Origin: Planctomycetota bacterium
Lineage (GTDB): Bacteria; Planctomycetota; Planctomycetia; Isosphaerales; Isosphaeraceae
Direction: 5' to 3'
NCBI GenBank assembly: GCA_028291545.1
Contig: JAQGHR010000097.1
Span: forward strand, 1 to 64,000
DNA length: 64,000 nucleotides
Within the stretch, counting starts at the first letter, position 1. Each line of letters starts with the position of its first letter. Shown in pieces: positions 1 to 9,203 of the stretch. Under the pieces are notes generated by a model that saw only the letters and a program-made list of their open reading frames with translations, was not told where the DNA came from and did no database searches. The position numbers were made by a program, and so were the translations under genes.

Positions 1-210
1 GAAGCGGGACAGGTCGTCCATGGTGCGGCTCCGCCGGTGCAGTCCTCAGGGCCGGATGGCGATTGCGCCATCCTCCTGGGATACTCCGACGGAGCGAGAG
101 CGTGCAATAGAGTCAGGCCACCAGGCAAGATCGCGACTCGACCTCTTTTCAAGAATCGAATCGCGACGACGAGAACCGTCGGGTCGTGACATCGTACCAA
201 CGCGAGCGAC
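1..210. other. Left edge, no gene recognised
   Basis: The first 210 bases lie downstream of the interrupted cytochrome gene, which ends at 211 on the minus strand. The only open frame on the plus strand is short, Arg/Ser-rich and resembles no family I know. I see no convincing promoter, hairpin or RNA gene here. Confidence 0.4.
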
Positions 211-1566
211 CTAACGGCCGGCGCCGGGGCGACTGAACACGGGCACCGGGAGACGTTCGGGAGGCTTGCCCTTCAGATGTTCGTCGTCCATCGTCATCTG
301 GAGGAACCCGATGCACATTTCATTGGTCGTTTGCTCCCCCCAGCGCACCTCGACGGGAGGGTGGCTCGGGTTGGCGGGATTCGCGTCTGAGTTGTCGAAA
401 TGAGCCGTCATCCGAACGGTCGTTCCCGAGGGAAGGGCGATGGGCGAGGCGAATTCGTAGGTGTCCTGCCAGTTAAAATCCCATCGGTCGATCTTGATCA
501 GCGTCCGCCTGGAGCCGTCGGGAAGCTCGGCCGTGAGAGAAAAGTCCTTGCCCAGCCAGTGCATATGAGGGACAACGCTCGTGAGGTGATAATCGTCCGA
601 CAGGTTGAGCGTGCCTTCCACTTTGTAGTTCGCGTCACCGGGGGAAATGGTCAGGCTCGGTCTCGATAGGCGGGTTGGCCTGGGAGGCGTCACCGCGCCG
701 CCCCGAAGTTGCTTGTCGATCGTCCCCTTCGCGAAGTAGAGACCGATCGACGTGGAGTCCGTCTCGACCTTGCCGCTTTTGTGATAATGAACCTGGAGCA
801 TGACGTCCGCGCCTGCCGGCATCCATCGCCCGATGTGGTCGGGCAACCTCCGGGGAGCCTTTCCTGGCGCCCATCCGCCCAGGCCGCCGGAGGGGAGGAG
901 GGGAATACCGGGAGCAATCTCACCGAACCCGGCGAACGTCTTGTAACCCGGTCCGGGATCGGCCTCGTCGAGCTTCCTCGCTCGTTTCGCTGTATCCATT
1001 CCCGCCAGAGCGTGATGGACCACCTTGGGGTTTCCCGGATGGAAGTCGATTGCCGCGATCCACTTGCCTTCCGTCAAATTGGTCGGCAAGACAAAGACAC
1101 GGAACTCATCGCGCCCGGTCGCTTCCAGGGTGTACGCTTCCGAGGGCTTGAGGATCAAATCCGGCTCTCCCAGGGCCCATGTGGACGGAAAGGCTCGCGC
1201 GGGAGGTGCATCTTCGGCGTCTCCCTCCGGTGTACCCGCCTCGACTCAGGCCGCGATCGTGGCAATCTCGGCCGCCGACAGTACCCGAGCATCCTTGAAG
1301 GGGCCTCCCTCGATCGTCGAGGCGTGCCAGGGCGGCATCCGTTTCTCCGCCGTCACCGAAACCAGGTCCGCAGCCCGTTTGCGAGCCTGATGGAAGGTCA
1401 AGAGCGAGAAGGGCGCGACCTGCCCCGGCCGGTGACAATCTTGACATTGCCGCTGGAGGATCGGTGCCACGTCCTTGTTGTACGTCGGCGGTTCCGCCGC
1501 GACCGTGGGAAAGGTCGGCAGCGCGGACAGCACGCCGACAACCACCGATGCGCACCATTTCCGCAT
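211..1566 (-). pseudogene. Cytochrome c / copper type II monooxygenase-like protein, interrupted by one in-frame TGA
   Basis: This reads as one 452-codon frame from ATG 1566 to the stop at 211, broken only by TGA at 1246-1248 (codon 107). The N-terminus is a signal peptide ending near VAA, followed by a haem-c motif CQDCH at residues 41-45. Beyond the TGA the frame continues with VEAGTPEGD and then a domain with copper-type His motifs (HYH, PHMHWLG) and a possible Met ligand in NEMC. That is the pattern of PHM-like, copper type II ascorbate-dependent monooxygenase domains. In this family the interrupted position is normally Trp (AAWVEAG), so TGG to TGA is the simplest change. The protein would be exported and redox-active. 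It could be a recent pseudogene, a readthrough gene or a sequencing error. A TTG at 1158 could in principle restart the C-terminal part, but that part would then lack a signal peptide. Confidence 0.8.
1246..1248 (-). other. In-frame TGA at a conserved Trp codon
   Basis: The stop interrupts codon 107 of the cytochrome c/monooxygenase gene. Both flanks stay in the same frame and spell conserved family sequence (IATIAA before, VEAGTPEGD after). A single base change would restore TGG. Confidence 0.8.
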
Positions 1567-1766
1567 GGGTCCAATCCTCCGATTCGAACATGGCGAGGTT
1601 CGCAATCCTCTCGGGGAATGATACCTCCGGAACGGGGATTTGGTTTCGCGGGACCCATTGACAGGAATGGACGCAAGCACGGCACGTCACACGGCCAATC
1701 TCTGAAAATGCGGCGATCGGCGGGCCGACGTCCTCTTGAAGCGCCGCGTCGAGATAGTGTCCGAGC

Positions 1767-3056
1767 CTACTTCGTGGAGAGCGTCTCACCCGGATGCGGA
1801 TACCGGGGGCTGGAGAAGAACATATCGGGAGACATCCACACTGGTCGACGGTCACCACGGGGGTTCAGGTCGAATCGATCGTGCTTCTCCCAGGTGAGAT
1901 GGTGAAGGTCGAGTAACGTGGAATTCAGGAAGAGAGCACCTATCAGCACCACCCCCACCGCCCTGCGACCCGAGCGGTTCCAGATCAGGTCTGCCCCGGC
2001 CGCGATCAGCATGTAGAAGGAGGGGACGAGAAACATCGCAAGGCGGCCGTGAAATGGGTAGACCCGCAGGGTCGCCGCCAGGATGACCAGCGCGCCGGGT
2101 AGCAAGAGAAGGGCGGCCGATGCTGGCTTTCGGGAAACGATCCAGACAAGCCCGGCCAACCCGCAGGCGACCGCCGGGAGAGCGGCGAGGCGAGGGTCGA
2201 CCGGCCAGGGACCGCCGAAGTCGAGCGGGCTGATAAAGAAGAAGAGTAGCCGCCGGGGTATCCAGGCCGGATCCATGGCGAACGGGGGCGGGAAGGCGAA
2301 ATCCCAGAACGTCCACAGGCTACGATCCGGGCCAATCTGCGTCCGGGTCGCGATCCACGAGCCCGCGAAGCTCGCCAGCCAGGTCGAGCCGATGGCAACG
2401 AGCGCCGCCAGCGATCGCCAACGTCGGGCCACGGTGGCCTCAACCGCCAGCACTACGCCGGAGGCCGCAAGCATGAAGATCGCCGTGAACGAGAACCAGG
2501 TCGCGATCGCCCCGATCGACAAGAGAGCCACCGCGAGCCGGGTTGTCAGCCCCTGCGACCTCACCCCCAGCGTGGTCAGCAGGATGGCCAGCGCCACCGT
2601 GACATCGGTGCCGTAGGGCTTGAGTTCCGTGCTGTAGTAGACCTGCTCATCCGAGAGCGCAAAGAGTGCAAGCGCCATCAGGGCGGCGCGTCCCGGCCAG
2701 AGCCGTCGCGCCACCGCGTCCATCAACACGAGGGACGCCAGGCCGCCGAGGAGCGGGGCGAGCCGGAGCGCATAACGATGATCGCCGAGAATCCGGAGGA
2801 TCGCGCGCTCGATCACCAGGAATAACGGAGGCACGATCTGCAAGTGATCGAGGGGACCCGTCAGGGCGAAGATTGGACCGTGGGCGATGTTGGCGTGGAG
2901 GCTCATCTCGGCCATCCAGTAGCCACGATTGGAGAGGTAGGCTACGATCCGTAGCGACGCCCCGATCGCGAGCAAGGCAGCGGCCCCCGGACGCGGCATC
3001 GTCCACGACCACGGCACGACCGATCCGGACGGTGTACGACTTCCCGTCAGCACCAC
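1767..3056 (-). CDS. Polytopic membrane protein, GT-C/GT39-like glycosyltransferase candidate
   Basis: This 429-aa protein has about ten hydrophobic segments. Near the N-terminus, after the first membrane segment, is a motif WMAEMSLHANI, which resembles the acidic first-loop motif of lipid-phosphate-sugar-dependent GT-C glycosyltransferases (usually DE; here AE). A second loop reads YYSTELKPYGTD, also typical of this fold (E.RpY). The likely role is transfer of a sugar from a polyprenyl carrier to a periplasmic acceptor; the acceptor is unknown. I chose the GTG at 3056 because it overlaps the stop of the upstream reductase gene (stop at 3047-3049), which suggests translational coupling. ATG 2999 is the alternative start. 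The C-terminus is soluble and Pro/Arg-rich. Confidence 0.6.
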   Translation of the reverse strand: MVLTGSRTPSGSVVPWSWTMPRPGAAALLAIGASLRIVAYLSNRGYWMAEMSLHANIAHGPIFALTGPLDHLQIVPPLFLVIERAILRILGDHRYALRLAPLLGGLASLVLMDAVARRLWPGRAALMALALFALSDEQVYYSTELKPYGTDVTVALAILLTTLGVRSQGLTTRLAVALLSIGAIATWFSFTAIFMLAASGVVLAVEATVARRWRSLAALVAIGSTWLASFAGSWIATRTQIGPDRSLWTFWDFAFPPPFAMDPAWIPRRLLFFFISPLDFGGPWPVDPRLAALPAVACGLAGLVWIVSRKPASAALLLLPGALVILAATLRVYPFHGRLAMFLVPSFYMLIAAGADLIWNRSGRRAVGVVLIGALFLNSTLLDLHHLTWEKHDRFDLNPRGDRRPVWMSPDMFFSSPRYPHPGETLSTK

Positions 3057-3919
3057 GACGCCACCGCCTCCTCGATGGACGGGCGGATCAGATCCGTGAA
3101 TTGCGCCGAGAGCTTCCCCGTGTCCAACGACACATCGGCCGGTCTCGGCTCCGGGCCGGGCGCGTCGGCCCGGCGATTGGCGAGGACGAGGGAAGGATCA
3201 AGCCCCATCGCCTCAGCAACCGTCTGCATCAGGTCGAACCGGCTGACCCGCTCGGCACCGGCCACATGCAGAATCCCGGCCAGTTCGATTTTCAGGACTC
3301 TCGCAAGGATCGACGCGACCGAATCATAGTCGAGAGGCGTGCGAAACTCGTCGGCAAAGTACGACCGTGGCTCGCCACGATGAAAGGCCTGGATCGCCTG
3401 GTCGAAAAAGCCGGTGCGTCCGCACCGAGACGGGCCATACATGAGCGGCAAGCGGGCGACCAGGCCGAGAGGGGTGGCGAGGACAAAATCTTCCGCCGAG
3501 CGTTTGGTGCGGCCGTAGGCAAGACGCGGGTCGGCGTGGTCGCCTTCACGGTTCCAGGATCTCTCGCCGGAAAAAACGAGGTCGGTCGAGCTGAAGATGA
3601 GGCGGCGATGATGTGCCGAGCACCAGTCGGCCAGGACGGCGGTGGCGGCGACGTTGACGGTTTCGGCGAGATCGGGAGCGTTCAAGACCCCAGCCGCCGA
3701 ACTGATCGCCGCGAGGTGAACGATTGCATCCGGCTGATCCCGTTCGAGCGTCTGTCGGACACCTGCGAGATCGGTCAAGTCGATCGATCTTAGCCTGATG
3801 CCTGACCGACTTCCCGCGTCCGAACCGCTCCAGGCGATTGGCTCATGGCCGTCCGACAGGAGGGCGTCGATCAGGTACGCGCCGAGCTGTCCGCTCGCGC
3901 CAGTCACGAGAACCCGCAT
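3047..3919 (-). CDS. RmlD-like SDR reductase (dTDP-4-dehydrorhamnose reductase family)
   Basis: This is a 290-aa extended short-chain dehydrogenase. The nucleotide-binding motif GASGQLG is at residues 8-14 and the catalytic YGRTK (YxxxK) is intact, with the preceding FSSTDLVF strand. The motif order and length match RmlD, which reduces the 4-keto group of dTDP-4-keto-rhamnose. Related sugar-nucleotide reductases look the same, so the exact substrate is open. The start at ATG 3919 begins directly at MRVLVTG; the frame upstream is open but has no homology. It overlaps the downstream membrane glycosyltransferase-like gene by ten bases, consistent with a two-gene polysaccharide or glycosylation operon. 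Confidence 0.75.
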   Translation of the reverse strand: MRVLVTGASGQLGAYLIDALLSDGHEPIAWSGSDAGSRSGIRLRSIDLTDLAGVRQTLERDQPDAIVHLAAISSAAGVLNAPDLAETVNVAATAVLADWCSAHHRRLIFSSTDLVFSGERSWNREGDHADPRLAYGRTKRSAEDFVLATPLGLVARLPLMYGPSRCGRTGFFDQAIQAFHRGEPRSYFADEFRTPLDYDSVASILARVLKIELAGILHVAGAERVSRFDLMQTVAEAMGLDPSLVLANRRADAPGPEPRPADVSLDTGKLSAQFTDLIRPSIEEAVASWC

Positions 3920-4117
3920 GTCCGGCGCTCCGGTCCTAGGAATCGTGACGATCCGGGACTTCGTAACAGGTCGGACGAGACTTTCTCGAAGAAAAGGCCG
4001 AATTCGTCGCGACGGCCGGCCGATGGTAGAGCGCGACGGGGTCCGCGGGCAACCGGCCACCCGAGGAATAAACGATGGATCGCTGCGCACCGCCTGACGA
4101 CGCGAAAGGGATCGGCC

Positions 4118-4996
4118 ATGCAGATCCAAGAGATTGAACTCGACGACATCATTCTCGATCCGGCCTTGAACCTCCGGGACAGGCTCGATGAGGACACGGT
4201 CACCCGATACATCGATGCCTGGACTCGCCTGCCACCGGTGACGGTCTTCGAGGTCGAGGGCCGATTGTTGCTCGCCGACGGGTTCCACCGCCACGCCGCC
4301 GCCGTGACACTCGGCAAGAAGATGATCCGGGCGGAGGTGCAGCATGGAACGTTCTCGGAGGCGCTCGATTACGTCGCGGGCGCGAACCTGTTCCACGGAC
4401 TTCCCCTGAGCCGTTCCGAGCGCCGCCGCGCCATTGAGATCAGGCTGCGTTTGCACCACGACCGCTCCGACCGCCACCTCGCCGAGGAGATGAGCGTGGG
4501 CCGCGAGCTGGTCGCCAAGATTCGCCGTCAGCTCATCGAGACCAACCAGATTCCGGCCGGCACCACCCGCGTCGGCGCGGATGGGAAGACCTACCCGTCG
4601 CTGCCGAAGGATGCGGGCGAGCACAAGCCGAAGGGCGCGGTGAACACCCAGGACGATCCTCGCGACAGCGGCCGACGCGAGGCGGACAAAGCTCCCTGGG
4701 ACGACACAATCGACGCCATGCCGGCCCCCAAGCAGAGCGCAACCGCGACGGCCGCCCCGTGGGACGACAGCGCCGACGCCAAGATGATCGCCCAGAGCCC
4801 TCCGATTCAGGTCGCCGCGCCGACGATCGAGGAAATGCTCGGCCTGATGACCCGTCAGCTCATGGAAGTCGTCTCCTGGACCCAGGCCGACGGCTTCACG
4901 GACTCCTATCGCACCGCCGGGGCCAACGCTCGCGGGCTGTTCCAGACCGCCGTGATCAAGCTCGCTGCCAGGGCCGACCAGTTGCGGAAGAGCTGA
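4118..4996 (+). CDS. ParB/Srx N-terminal domain protein (orphan ParB-like regulator)
   Basis: This is a 292-aa protein. Residues 1-100 carry a ParB-type nuclease-fold domain with the signature ADGFHRHAAA, followed by the 'GANLFHGLPLSRSERR' segment and a helix-turn-helix-like stretch (HLAEEMSVGRELVAKIRRQL) at about 125-145. This is the arrangement of stand-alone ParB-domain regulators rather than of chromosome-partition ParB, and there is no parA or parS-like cluster nearby. The middle is a charged linker with two copies of APWDD/KAPWDD. The C-terminal helical region, beginning near TIEEMLGLM, is unique to me. The ATG at 4118 follows an AAGGG ribosome-binding site, so the long open frame upstream is excluded. 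DNA or nucleotide binding is inferred; the target is unknown. Confidence 0.7.
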   Translation: MQIQEIELDDIILDPALNLRDRLDEDTVTRYIDAWTRLPPVTVFEVEGRLLLADGFHRHAAAVTLGKKMIRAEVQHGTFSEALDYVAGANLFHGLPLSRSERRRAIEIRLRLHHDRSDRHLAEEMSVGRELVAKIRRQLIETNQIPAGTTRVGADGKTYPSLPKDAGEHKPKGAVNTQDDPRDSGRREADKAPWDDTIDAMPAPKQSATATAAPWDDSADAKMIAQSPPIQVAAPTIEEMLGLMTRQLMEVVSWTQADGFTDSYRTAGANARGLFQTAVIKLAARADQLRKS

Positions 4997-5008
4997 GCCG
5001 TCGTCGCG

Positions 5009-7714
5009 TCAGCCCCATGTCCACTCCCTCTTCGATGCCCCCGCGGGCAATTCGACCGACCAGCTCAACCGCCGGGTCGCTCGGTCGAACGAAGGGGGTG
5101 GAGATGCGGGCTGGGCGAGCCACGGGCCGAGGTCGGGGAGACCGGGACAGGCGAGAACCGCCTGGAAGATGGTGGGGCGATGCAGGTTCGTTTCGAGCGT
5201 GAGCCTGTGCGTTACACCTCCGACGGGACGTTCCAGACGGAAAGACGCCTCGCCACAGCGGAACTGGGACGACAGGCCGATCTGAGGCCAGGCAGGTGGC
5301 AACGCGGTCGAGAGGTTGAGCCGTTCCTCGGCCGCGTCGTAATCGAAACCGGCGAGGTCGAGCATCGTATCGATGAGCATGGCGTGAAGGCCCCAGACGC
5401 CGGGCGCCGGGCGAGGTGCCTCGGATGGGCCATCGCCGCCGATTTGCCCCTTGAGCGCCAGGCCGAGAGGACCCAATCGGCCCAGAACGTCATCGAGCAT
5501 CGCAAGGGCGCGGTTGGAGTGCCGGCCCTCCCCGGTCTCGCGGCCCAGGGCGATCAGGTAGCGAGCCATCCACAGGGTCGCCAGGCTCGATGCGTCGTGC
5601 TGATGGGCCTCGCTGGGTGCGTCGCGGGAGTCCGGCCGCGACGGGTCGGCCGACCAGCAGGTCAGGGCGTTGGGATCTCCTCCCGCCGCGTTGTAACGAA
5701 GGATGGCTTCGGCGGATCGCCGCATCCGCGGGTCGGCCGCCGAGATCAACCCGAATGGCACCACCGGCCCGAGCAAGCTGATATCGACGGCGGCAGAGCG
5801 CTCCACCCAGGCCTCGGGATGGTCCGCCCAGAGTCCTCGTCGCGTCGATAATCGGCGAGCTTCCAGGAATCGGCCGGTCGACTCGTCCACCAGGCCATGA
5901 AGCACGCCCGCATCCCACATCCGGTCGGCGGCGTCTCGCCATCGTGTGGCCGCCTCGTCTTGATTCATCAGTTCGGCGAGGCGAGACGACGATCGGAGCC
6001 CGGCGACGACGCAGGCGTTGGAGTAGAGAAACGCTCCGAATCGGTTGTCCCAGATCGAGGCCGAGCTGATCAGGTCCAGGTCTTCCAGGCGTCGAAGGCC
6101 GGGGTGTCCCGAATCTCCCAGGCAGACGGCCGCGGCTTGCTCGATCACGGGCCAGGACGCGGCGAGGAAGTCGGTATCGCCCGTACGATGAAAATGGCGC
6201 TCGAGGCTCCAGGGGATCATCGCGGTCTGGTCGGCGGCCGGCGTCTCCCATTCGGGCCAGCCGTCGATGGTGTATTTCTGGAACCAGTAGGCGAAGGGCC
6301 GGCTATGACCGCGGACGCGGGACAGCCATTCGTAAACGCCCTTACCAATCTCGGCATGACCCGCGCGGGAGATGGCGTCGCCGGCCCACATCGCGTCGCG
6401 AGGCCAGCAATAGGCGTTCAGTCCACGATCGAATCCGGCGGCGATCGCGCCCCACTTGGCGTCGGCATGGAGGGCCGAGGCCAGGGCCGATCGTCGCAGG
6501 CTAACGGCATAGGCCGGGCGAGGATAGTTCAAGGTGGGCAGAGGCTCGACGAAATCGTCCCAGTACGCGGCGGCTTCCTGCTCGACCGCATCGAGATTCG
6601 CCGCGCGGAACCACGCCAGCGCGGGGCGAAGCCAGTGCTCGAATGTGCCCTGGTCCCCTCGCCAGCCGGTGAAGGCGCCGGAGACGAGTAGATCGATGGT
6701 GACCGAGTCCCCGGCGGGAATCTCGATCGGTCGGAGGAGGAGCGCCTCATTGGGTCCGGTCGGTTCACACTGGGTCTCGCCCCGGCCATCCAGCGCCAGG
6801 GCGAATTCCACGGTCGCGTCGCGGGCGAGCTTCCGGTTAGAGTGCCCATGGCCTCGATTCGTGGCGAGCAAGCTGCGATTGCCATCGTGCCAGAACAACC
6901 CGGGCTCGCCGATCCCGCCGTTGACCTCCGCCTGAACGTAGACCCCGAACAATGCCTGACGCGATTCGGCCCCTTCGTTCGTGACGCGAAACCGCTTGAT
7001 ATACTGACCGGGCGATTCGGATCCTCCCTTGGTTCGCGGGAGGTCCGGCCCGGTGGCGATGAAATCGGTGGACAGGACGCGAATCGGTCCGTGTCGCCAT
7101 TTCAACTCGGTCACGAGCAGATTGGTTGCTCCTTGATAGCGCTGGAAGACCTCCCAGGGGAGCCTCTCGACGAACCAATCGAGCCGGCGACCGACCGCCA
7201 ACCCGCCCACGATGGTGCGAAAGTGGGAACGGCTTTGGGGGAGATCGCCCTCACTCGGCCTTACGTCGGAATGCAATCCCACGGTCGGGAAGTAGACGTC
7301 GTAGGTCGCGCCTCGGCTATCGACGCGAGCGGTCATCATCCGGTTGCCGACGAGACCCTCGATGGCAACGCCGGCGGTCTCGGTAGGATCGGGCAGATTG
7401 GGTCGGACCAGGACATCCTGGCTGGGACTATAGACCGGCTCGGTCGAGTCTTTACGCGCCACGGAGCGATAGCGCAGCCGAGCCCCGACGGCCTGGGGCG
7501 GGATCGGCACGTGCCAGAACGAATTGATCCCGTTGTTTTCCAGCCAGTAGGCCGGCAACGGGCCAATCACGGCGTCATCGGCCGAGAGTTCGAGCCAGAC
7601 TTCCTGCTCCGACTCAATGGGATGTGTGCCAATGACCACGACCGACCACATGCCGGCGCGGACTGCCCCGCCATGCCGGCCCTTCGCCGACGCCTCGATC
7701 CAGGTCGCGACCAT
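5009..7714 (-). CDS. Glycoside hydrolase family 15-like glucosidase
   Basis: This 901-aa protein lacks a signal peptide and is probably cytoplasmic. The N-terminal ~370 residues are beta-sandwich-like. The rest is an (alpha/alpha)6 barrel of the glucoamylase/glucodextranase type, recognised from YCWPRDAMWAGDAISRAG (the GH15 'Y.WpRDa' motif) and WPEWETPAADQ, whose Glu is the candidate catalytic acid. A later SEAHQHDASS segment has a Glu that could be the catalytic base. Members release glucose from the non-reducing ends of alpha-glucans or trehalose. The gene stands alone, converging with the ParB-domain gene (12 bases between stops), so genomic context does not narrow the substrate. Confidence 0.75.
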   Translation of the reverse strand: MVATWIEASAKGRHGGAVRAGMWSVVVIGTHPIESEQEVWLELSADDAVIGPLPAYWLENNGINSFWHVPIPPQAVGARLRYRSVARKDSTEPVYSPSQDVLVRPNLPDPTETAGVAIEGLVGNRMMTARVDSRGATYDVYFPTVGLHSDVRPSEGDLPQSRSHFRTIVGGLAVGRRLDWFVERLPWEVFQRYQGATNLLVTELKWRHGPIRVLSTDFIATGPDLPRTKGGSESPGQYIKRFRVTNEGAESRQALFGVYVQAEVNGGIGEPGLFWHDGNRSLLATNRGHGHSNRKLARDATVEFALALDGRGETQCEPTGPNEALLLRPIEIPAGDSVTIDLLVSGAFTGWRGDQGTFEHWLRPALAWFRAANLDAVEQEAAAYWDDFVEPLPTLNYPRPAYAVSLRRSALASALHADAKWGAIAAGFDRGLNAYCWPRDAMWAGDAISRAGHAEIGKGVYEWLSRVRGHSRPFAYWFQKYTIDGWPEWETPAADQTAMIPWSLERHFHRTGDTDFLAASWPVIEQAAAVCLGDSGHPGLRRLEDLDLISSASIWDNRFGAFLYSNACVVAGLRSSSRLAELMNQDEAATRWRDAADRMWDAGVLHGLVDESTGRFLEARRLSTRRGLWADHPEAWVERSAAVDISLLGPVVPFGLISAADPRMRRSAEAILRYNAAGGDPNALTCWSADPSRPDSRDAPSEAHQHDASSLATLWMARYLIALGRETGEGRHSNRALAMLDDVLGRLGPLGLALKGQIGGDGPSEAPRPAPGVWGLHAMLIDTMLDLAGFDYDAAEERLNLSTALPPAWPQIGLSSQFRCGEASFRLERPVGGVTHRLTLETNLHRPTIFQAVLACPGLPDLGPWLAQPASPPPSFDRATRRLSWSVELPAGASKREWTWG

Positions 7715-7978
7715 CGCCCCCCCGCCGTCCCGTCCTGTCCAACCTGGCGGCGGACGGCGATGCCGTTCCTGTCCGCATGGGAAGACTTCGACCCACTAGA
7801 GCCACGGCGATTCTCGACTGGCGGACACTCTGCGCCAAGGGGTAGGAATACGGGAGACGGCGATTCCACGATCCGGATGGGAATTCCGTTTCACTCGCGT
7901 GCACCGGACTGGTATGGACTTCTCGTTCGTCACGCTCGACGCTACGACACCGAATCCCGCCCTCGCCGGAATCCTTCC

Positions 7979-8926
7979 ATGATGTTCCCCAGCTTCAATG
8001 CGCGTGCCCTGGGCCTGAAACTTTCGGCCGACGAGACGTTGCGGCTCGCCTCGGAGGCCGGATTTCGCGGGGTGGACGTGATGGTTCGGGATGGGATCGA
8101 GGAGGGGGTGGATTTCGTCGGGCTGCGGCGCAAGATGGATGACCTTGGCCTTCGCGGCGGTGCGTTTCCCTTCCCGATCGATTGGCGAAACAGCAACGAT
8201 GAGCTATTTCGGAGAGACTTGAACGCCCTGCAACGTGTCGCGGAGGCCGCCGCAACTCTCGGGCTGACCCGCACCGGTACCTGGGTCATGCCCGAAGCCC
8301 CGAAGGACTTCGTTCGGACACTCAAGGACCGGAGGGCTTGCCTCCACTCACGCGGCCCGGTGGAGCGGTCGGACATCCAGGTCCGAGATGAATCCGCAAG
8401 TGAAGATCAGGCGCTGGTCTATGGATTCCATTTCGATCGACTGAGGGAGATTGCCCCTGTCCTCGCAGAGTTCGGAATCCGGCTTGGACTGGAAGTGATT
8501 GGCGTGGAGTCCTCACGCTCGGGAGAAGGAGTCCCTTACGTTACCAGCCTGGCAAGCCTTCGCCGGTCGGGGTTGGTAACGCAACTTGTCGGCGTTCTGA
8601 TCGACTCCTGGCACCTGTACGCCGCCAACGAGCCGATCTCGCACGCTCTCGCCTGGGGTGTGGAGAACATCATCTGGGTCCACGTCGCCGATTTACCCGC
8701 AGGTGCAATGACCGATCGATCGGCAATGATCGACTCGGTGCGAGGGCTGCCGGGTGAACATGGAACCGTGGAGTCGGAGGCGCTTTTGAAGCTACTTGAC
8801 CTACGTGGCTACGAAGGACCAATCACAGCCGAGCCTCTGGCCGGGTGTCGGTCGCTCATTGGATTGTCGCCCGATGCCGTTGCCCACGCCGCTGCGCGAT
8901 CGCTACGGGCGATCTGGCCGGACTGA
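7979..8926 (+). CDS. Sugar phosphate isomerase/epimerase-like TIM barrel protein
   Basis: This 315-aa protein belongs to the xylose-isomerase-like TIM-barrel group (AP endonuclease 2 superfamily). Metal-ligand positions can be seen: Glu in GLEVIG, Asp and His in IDSWHLY, His in VHVADLP and Glu in TAEPLAG. Substrates of this large family vary (inosose, hydroxypyruvate, hexulose phosphates), so none is assigned. The double ATG at 7979/7982 starts it; the in-frame sequence upstream is antisense to the GH15 gene. An unusual, charged and poorly alignable segment of about 40 residues (about residues 115-155) sits between two barrel strands. Base composition there is less GC-rich than in its neighbours. 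Confidence 0.7.
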   Translation: MMFPSFNARALGLKLSADETLRLASEAGFRGVDVMVRDGIEEGVDFVGLRRKMDDLGLRGGAFPFPIDWRNSNDELFRRDLNALQRVAEAAATLGLTRTGTWVMPEAPKDFVRTLKDRRACLHSRGPVERSDIQVRDESASEDQALVYGFHFDRLREIAPVLAEFGIRLGLEVIGVESSRSGEGVPYVTSLASLRRSGLVTQLVGVLIDSWHLYAANEPISHALAWGVENIIWVHVADLPAGAMTDRSAMIDSVRGLPGEHGTVESEALLKLLDLRGYEGPITAEPLAGCRSLIGLSPDAVAHAAARSLRAIWPD

Positions 8927-8953
8927 TGAGGGCGACGGCGTCAAATCCGAGTC

Positions 8954-9145
8954 TCAAACTGGCACCGCGGCACCATCGCCGGGTTGCAGAATACGGCCGG
9001 GGCAGATCTCCTCCCGATAAACGGGAACCTCGCCCGGAGCCTCGATACCGATGCGGATCTGGTTCCGGTCGATCTTGACGATCGTCACCACGATATTGTC
9101 GCCGATGACGATCTTCTCGCCGAGCTTCCTGCTTAGAACCAACAT
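8954..9145 (-). CDS. csrA: Carbon storage regulator CsrA
   Basis: This 63-aa protein starts MLVLSRKLGEKIVIGDNI, the invariant CsrA N-terminus. It contains the GIEAP and PVYREEI segments that form the RNA-binding edge. CsrA dimers bind ANGGA motifs in mRNA leaders and repress or activate translation. The length is normal. The start at ATG 9145 is preceded, at six bases, by a GGAG ribosome-binding site. No flagellar or fliW gene is adjacent, unlike the arrangement in many bacteria. Confidence 0.95.
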   Translation of the reverse strand: MLVLSRKLGEKIVIGDNIVVTIVKIDRNQIRIGIEAPGEVPVYREEICPGRILQPGDGAAVPV

Positions 9146-9203
9146 GTCTCGCTCCGTTCCGTTGTGAGACCCTGTCGCCACTACACCCGTGGGAACGAGA
9201 CAC
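9146..9203 (-). promoter_or_regulatory. csrA leader with two ACGGA motifs overlapping the ribosome-binding site
   Basis: Just before the csrA ATG the minus strand reads ACGGAACGGAGCG. The two GGA triplets are at 9158-9160 and 9153-9155, and the second belongs to the GGAG Shine-Dalgarno. ANGGA is the CsrA recognition core, so CsrA may repress its own translation. The motif match is seen; the autoregulation is inferred. Confidence 0.45.

Noticed and set aside
709-1905. Plus-strand frame of 398 codons over the cytochrome gene
   Set aside because: It is Arg-rich and is the shadow of the minus-strand cytochrome/monooxygenase reading.
6842-7978. In-frame N-terminal extension of the sugar isomerase-like protein
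   Set aside because: It is antisense to the GH15 gene and has no family similarity; the isomerase starts at the double ATG at 7979.
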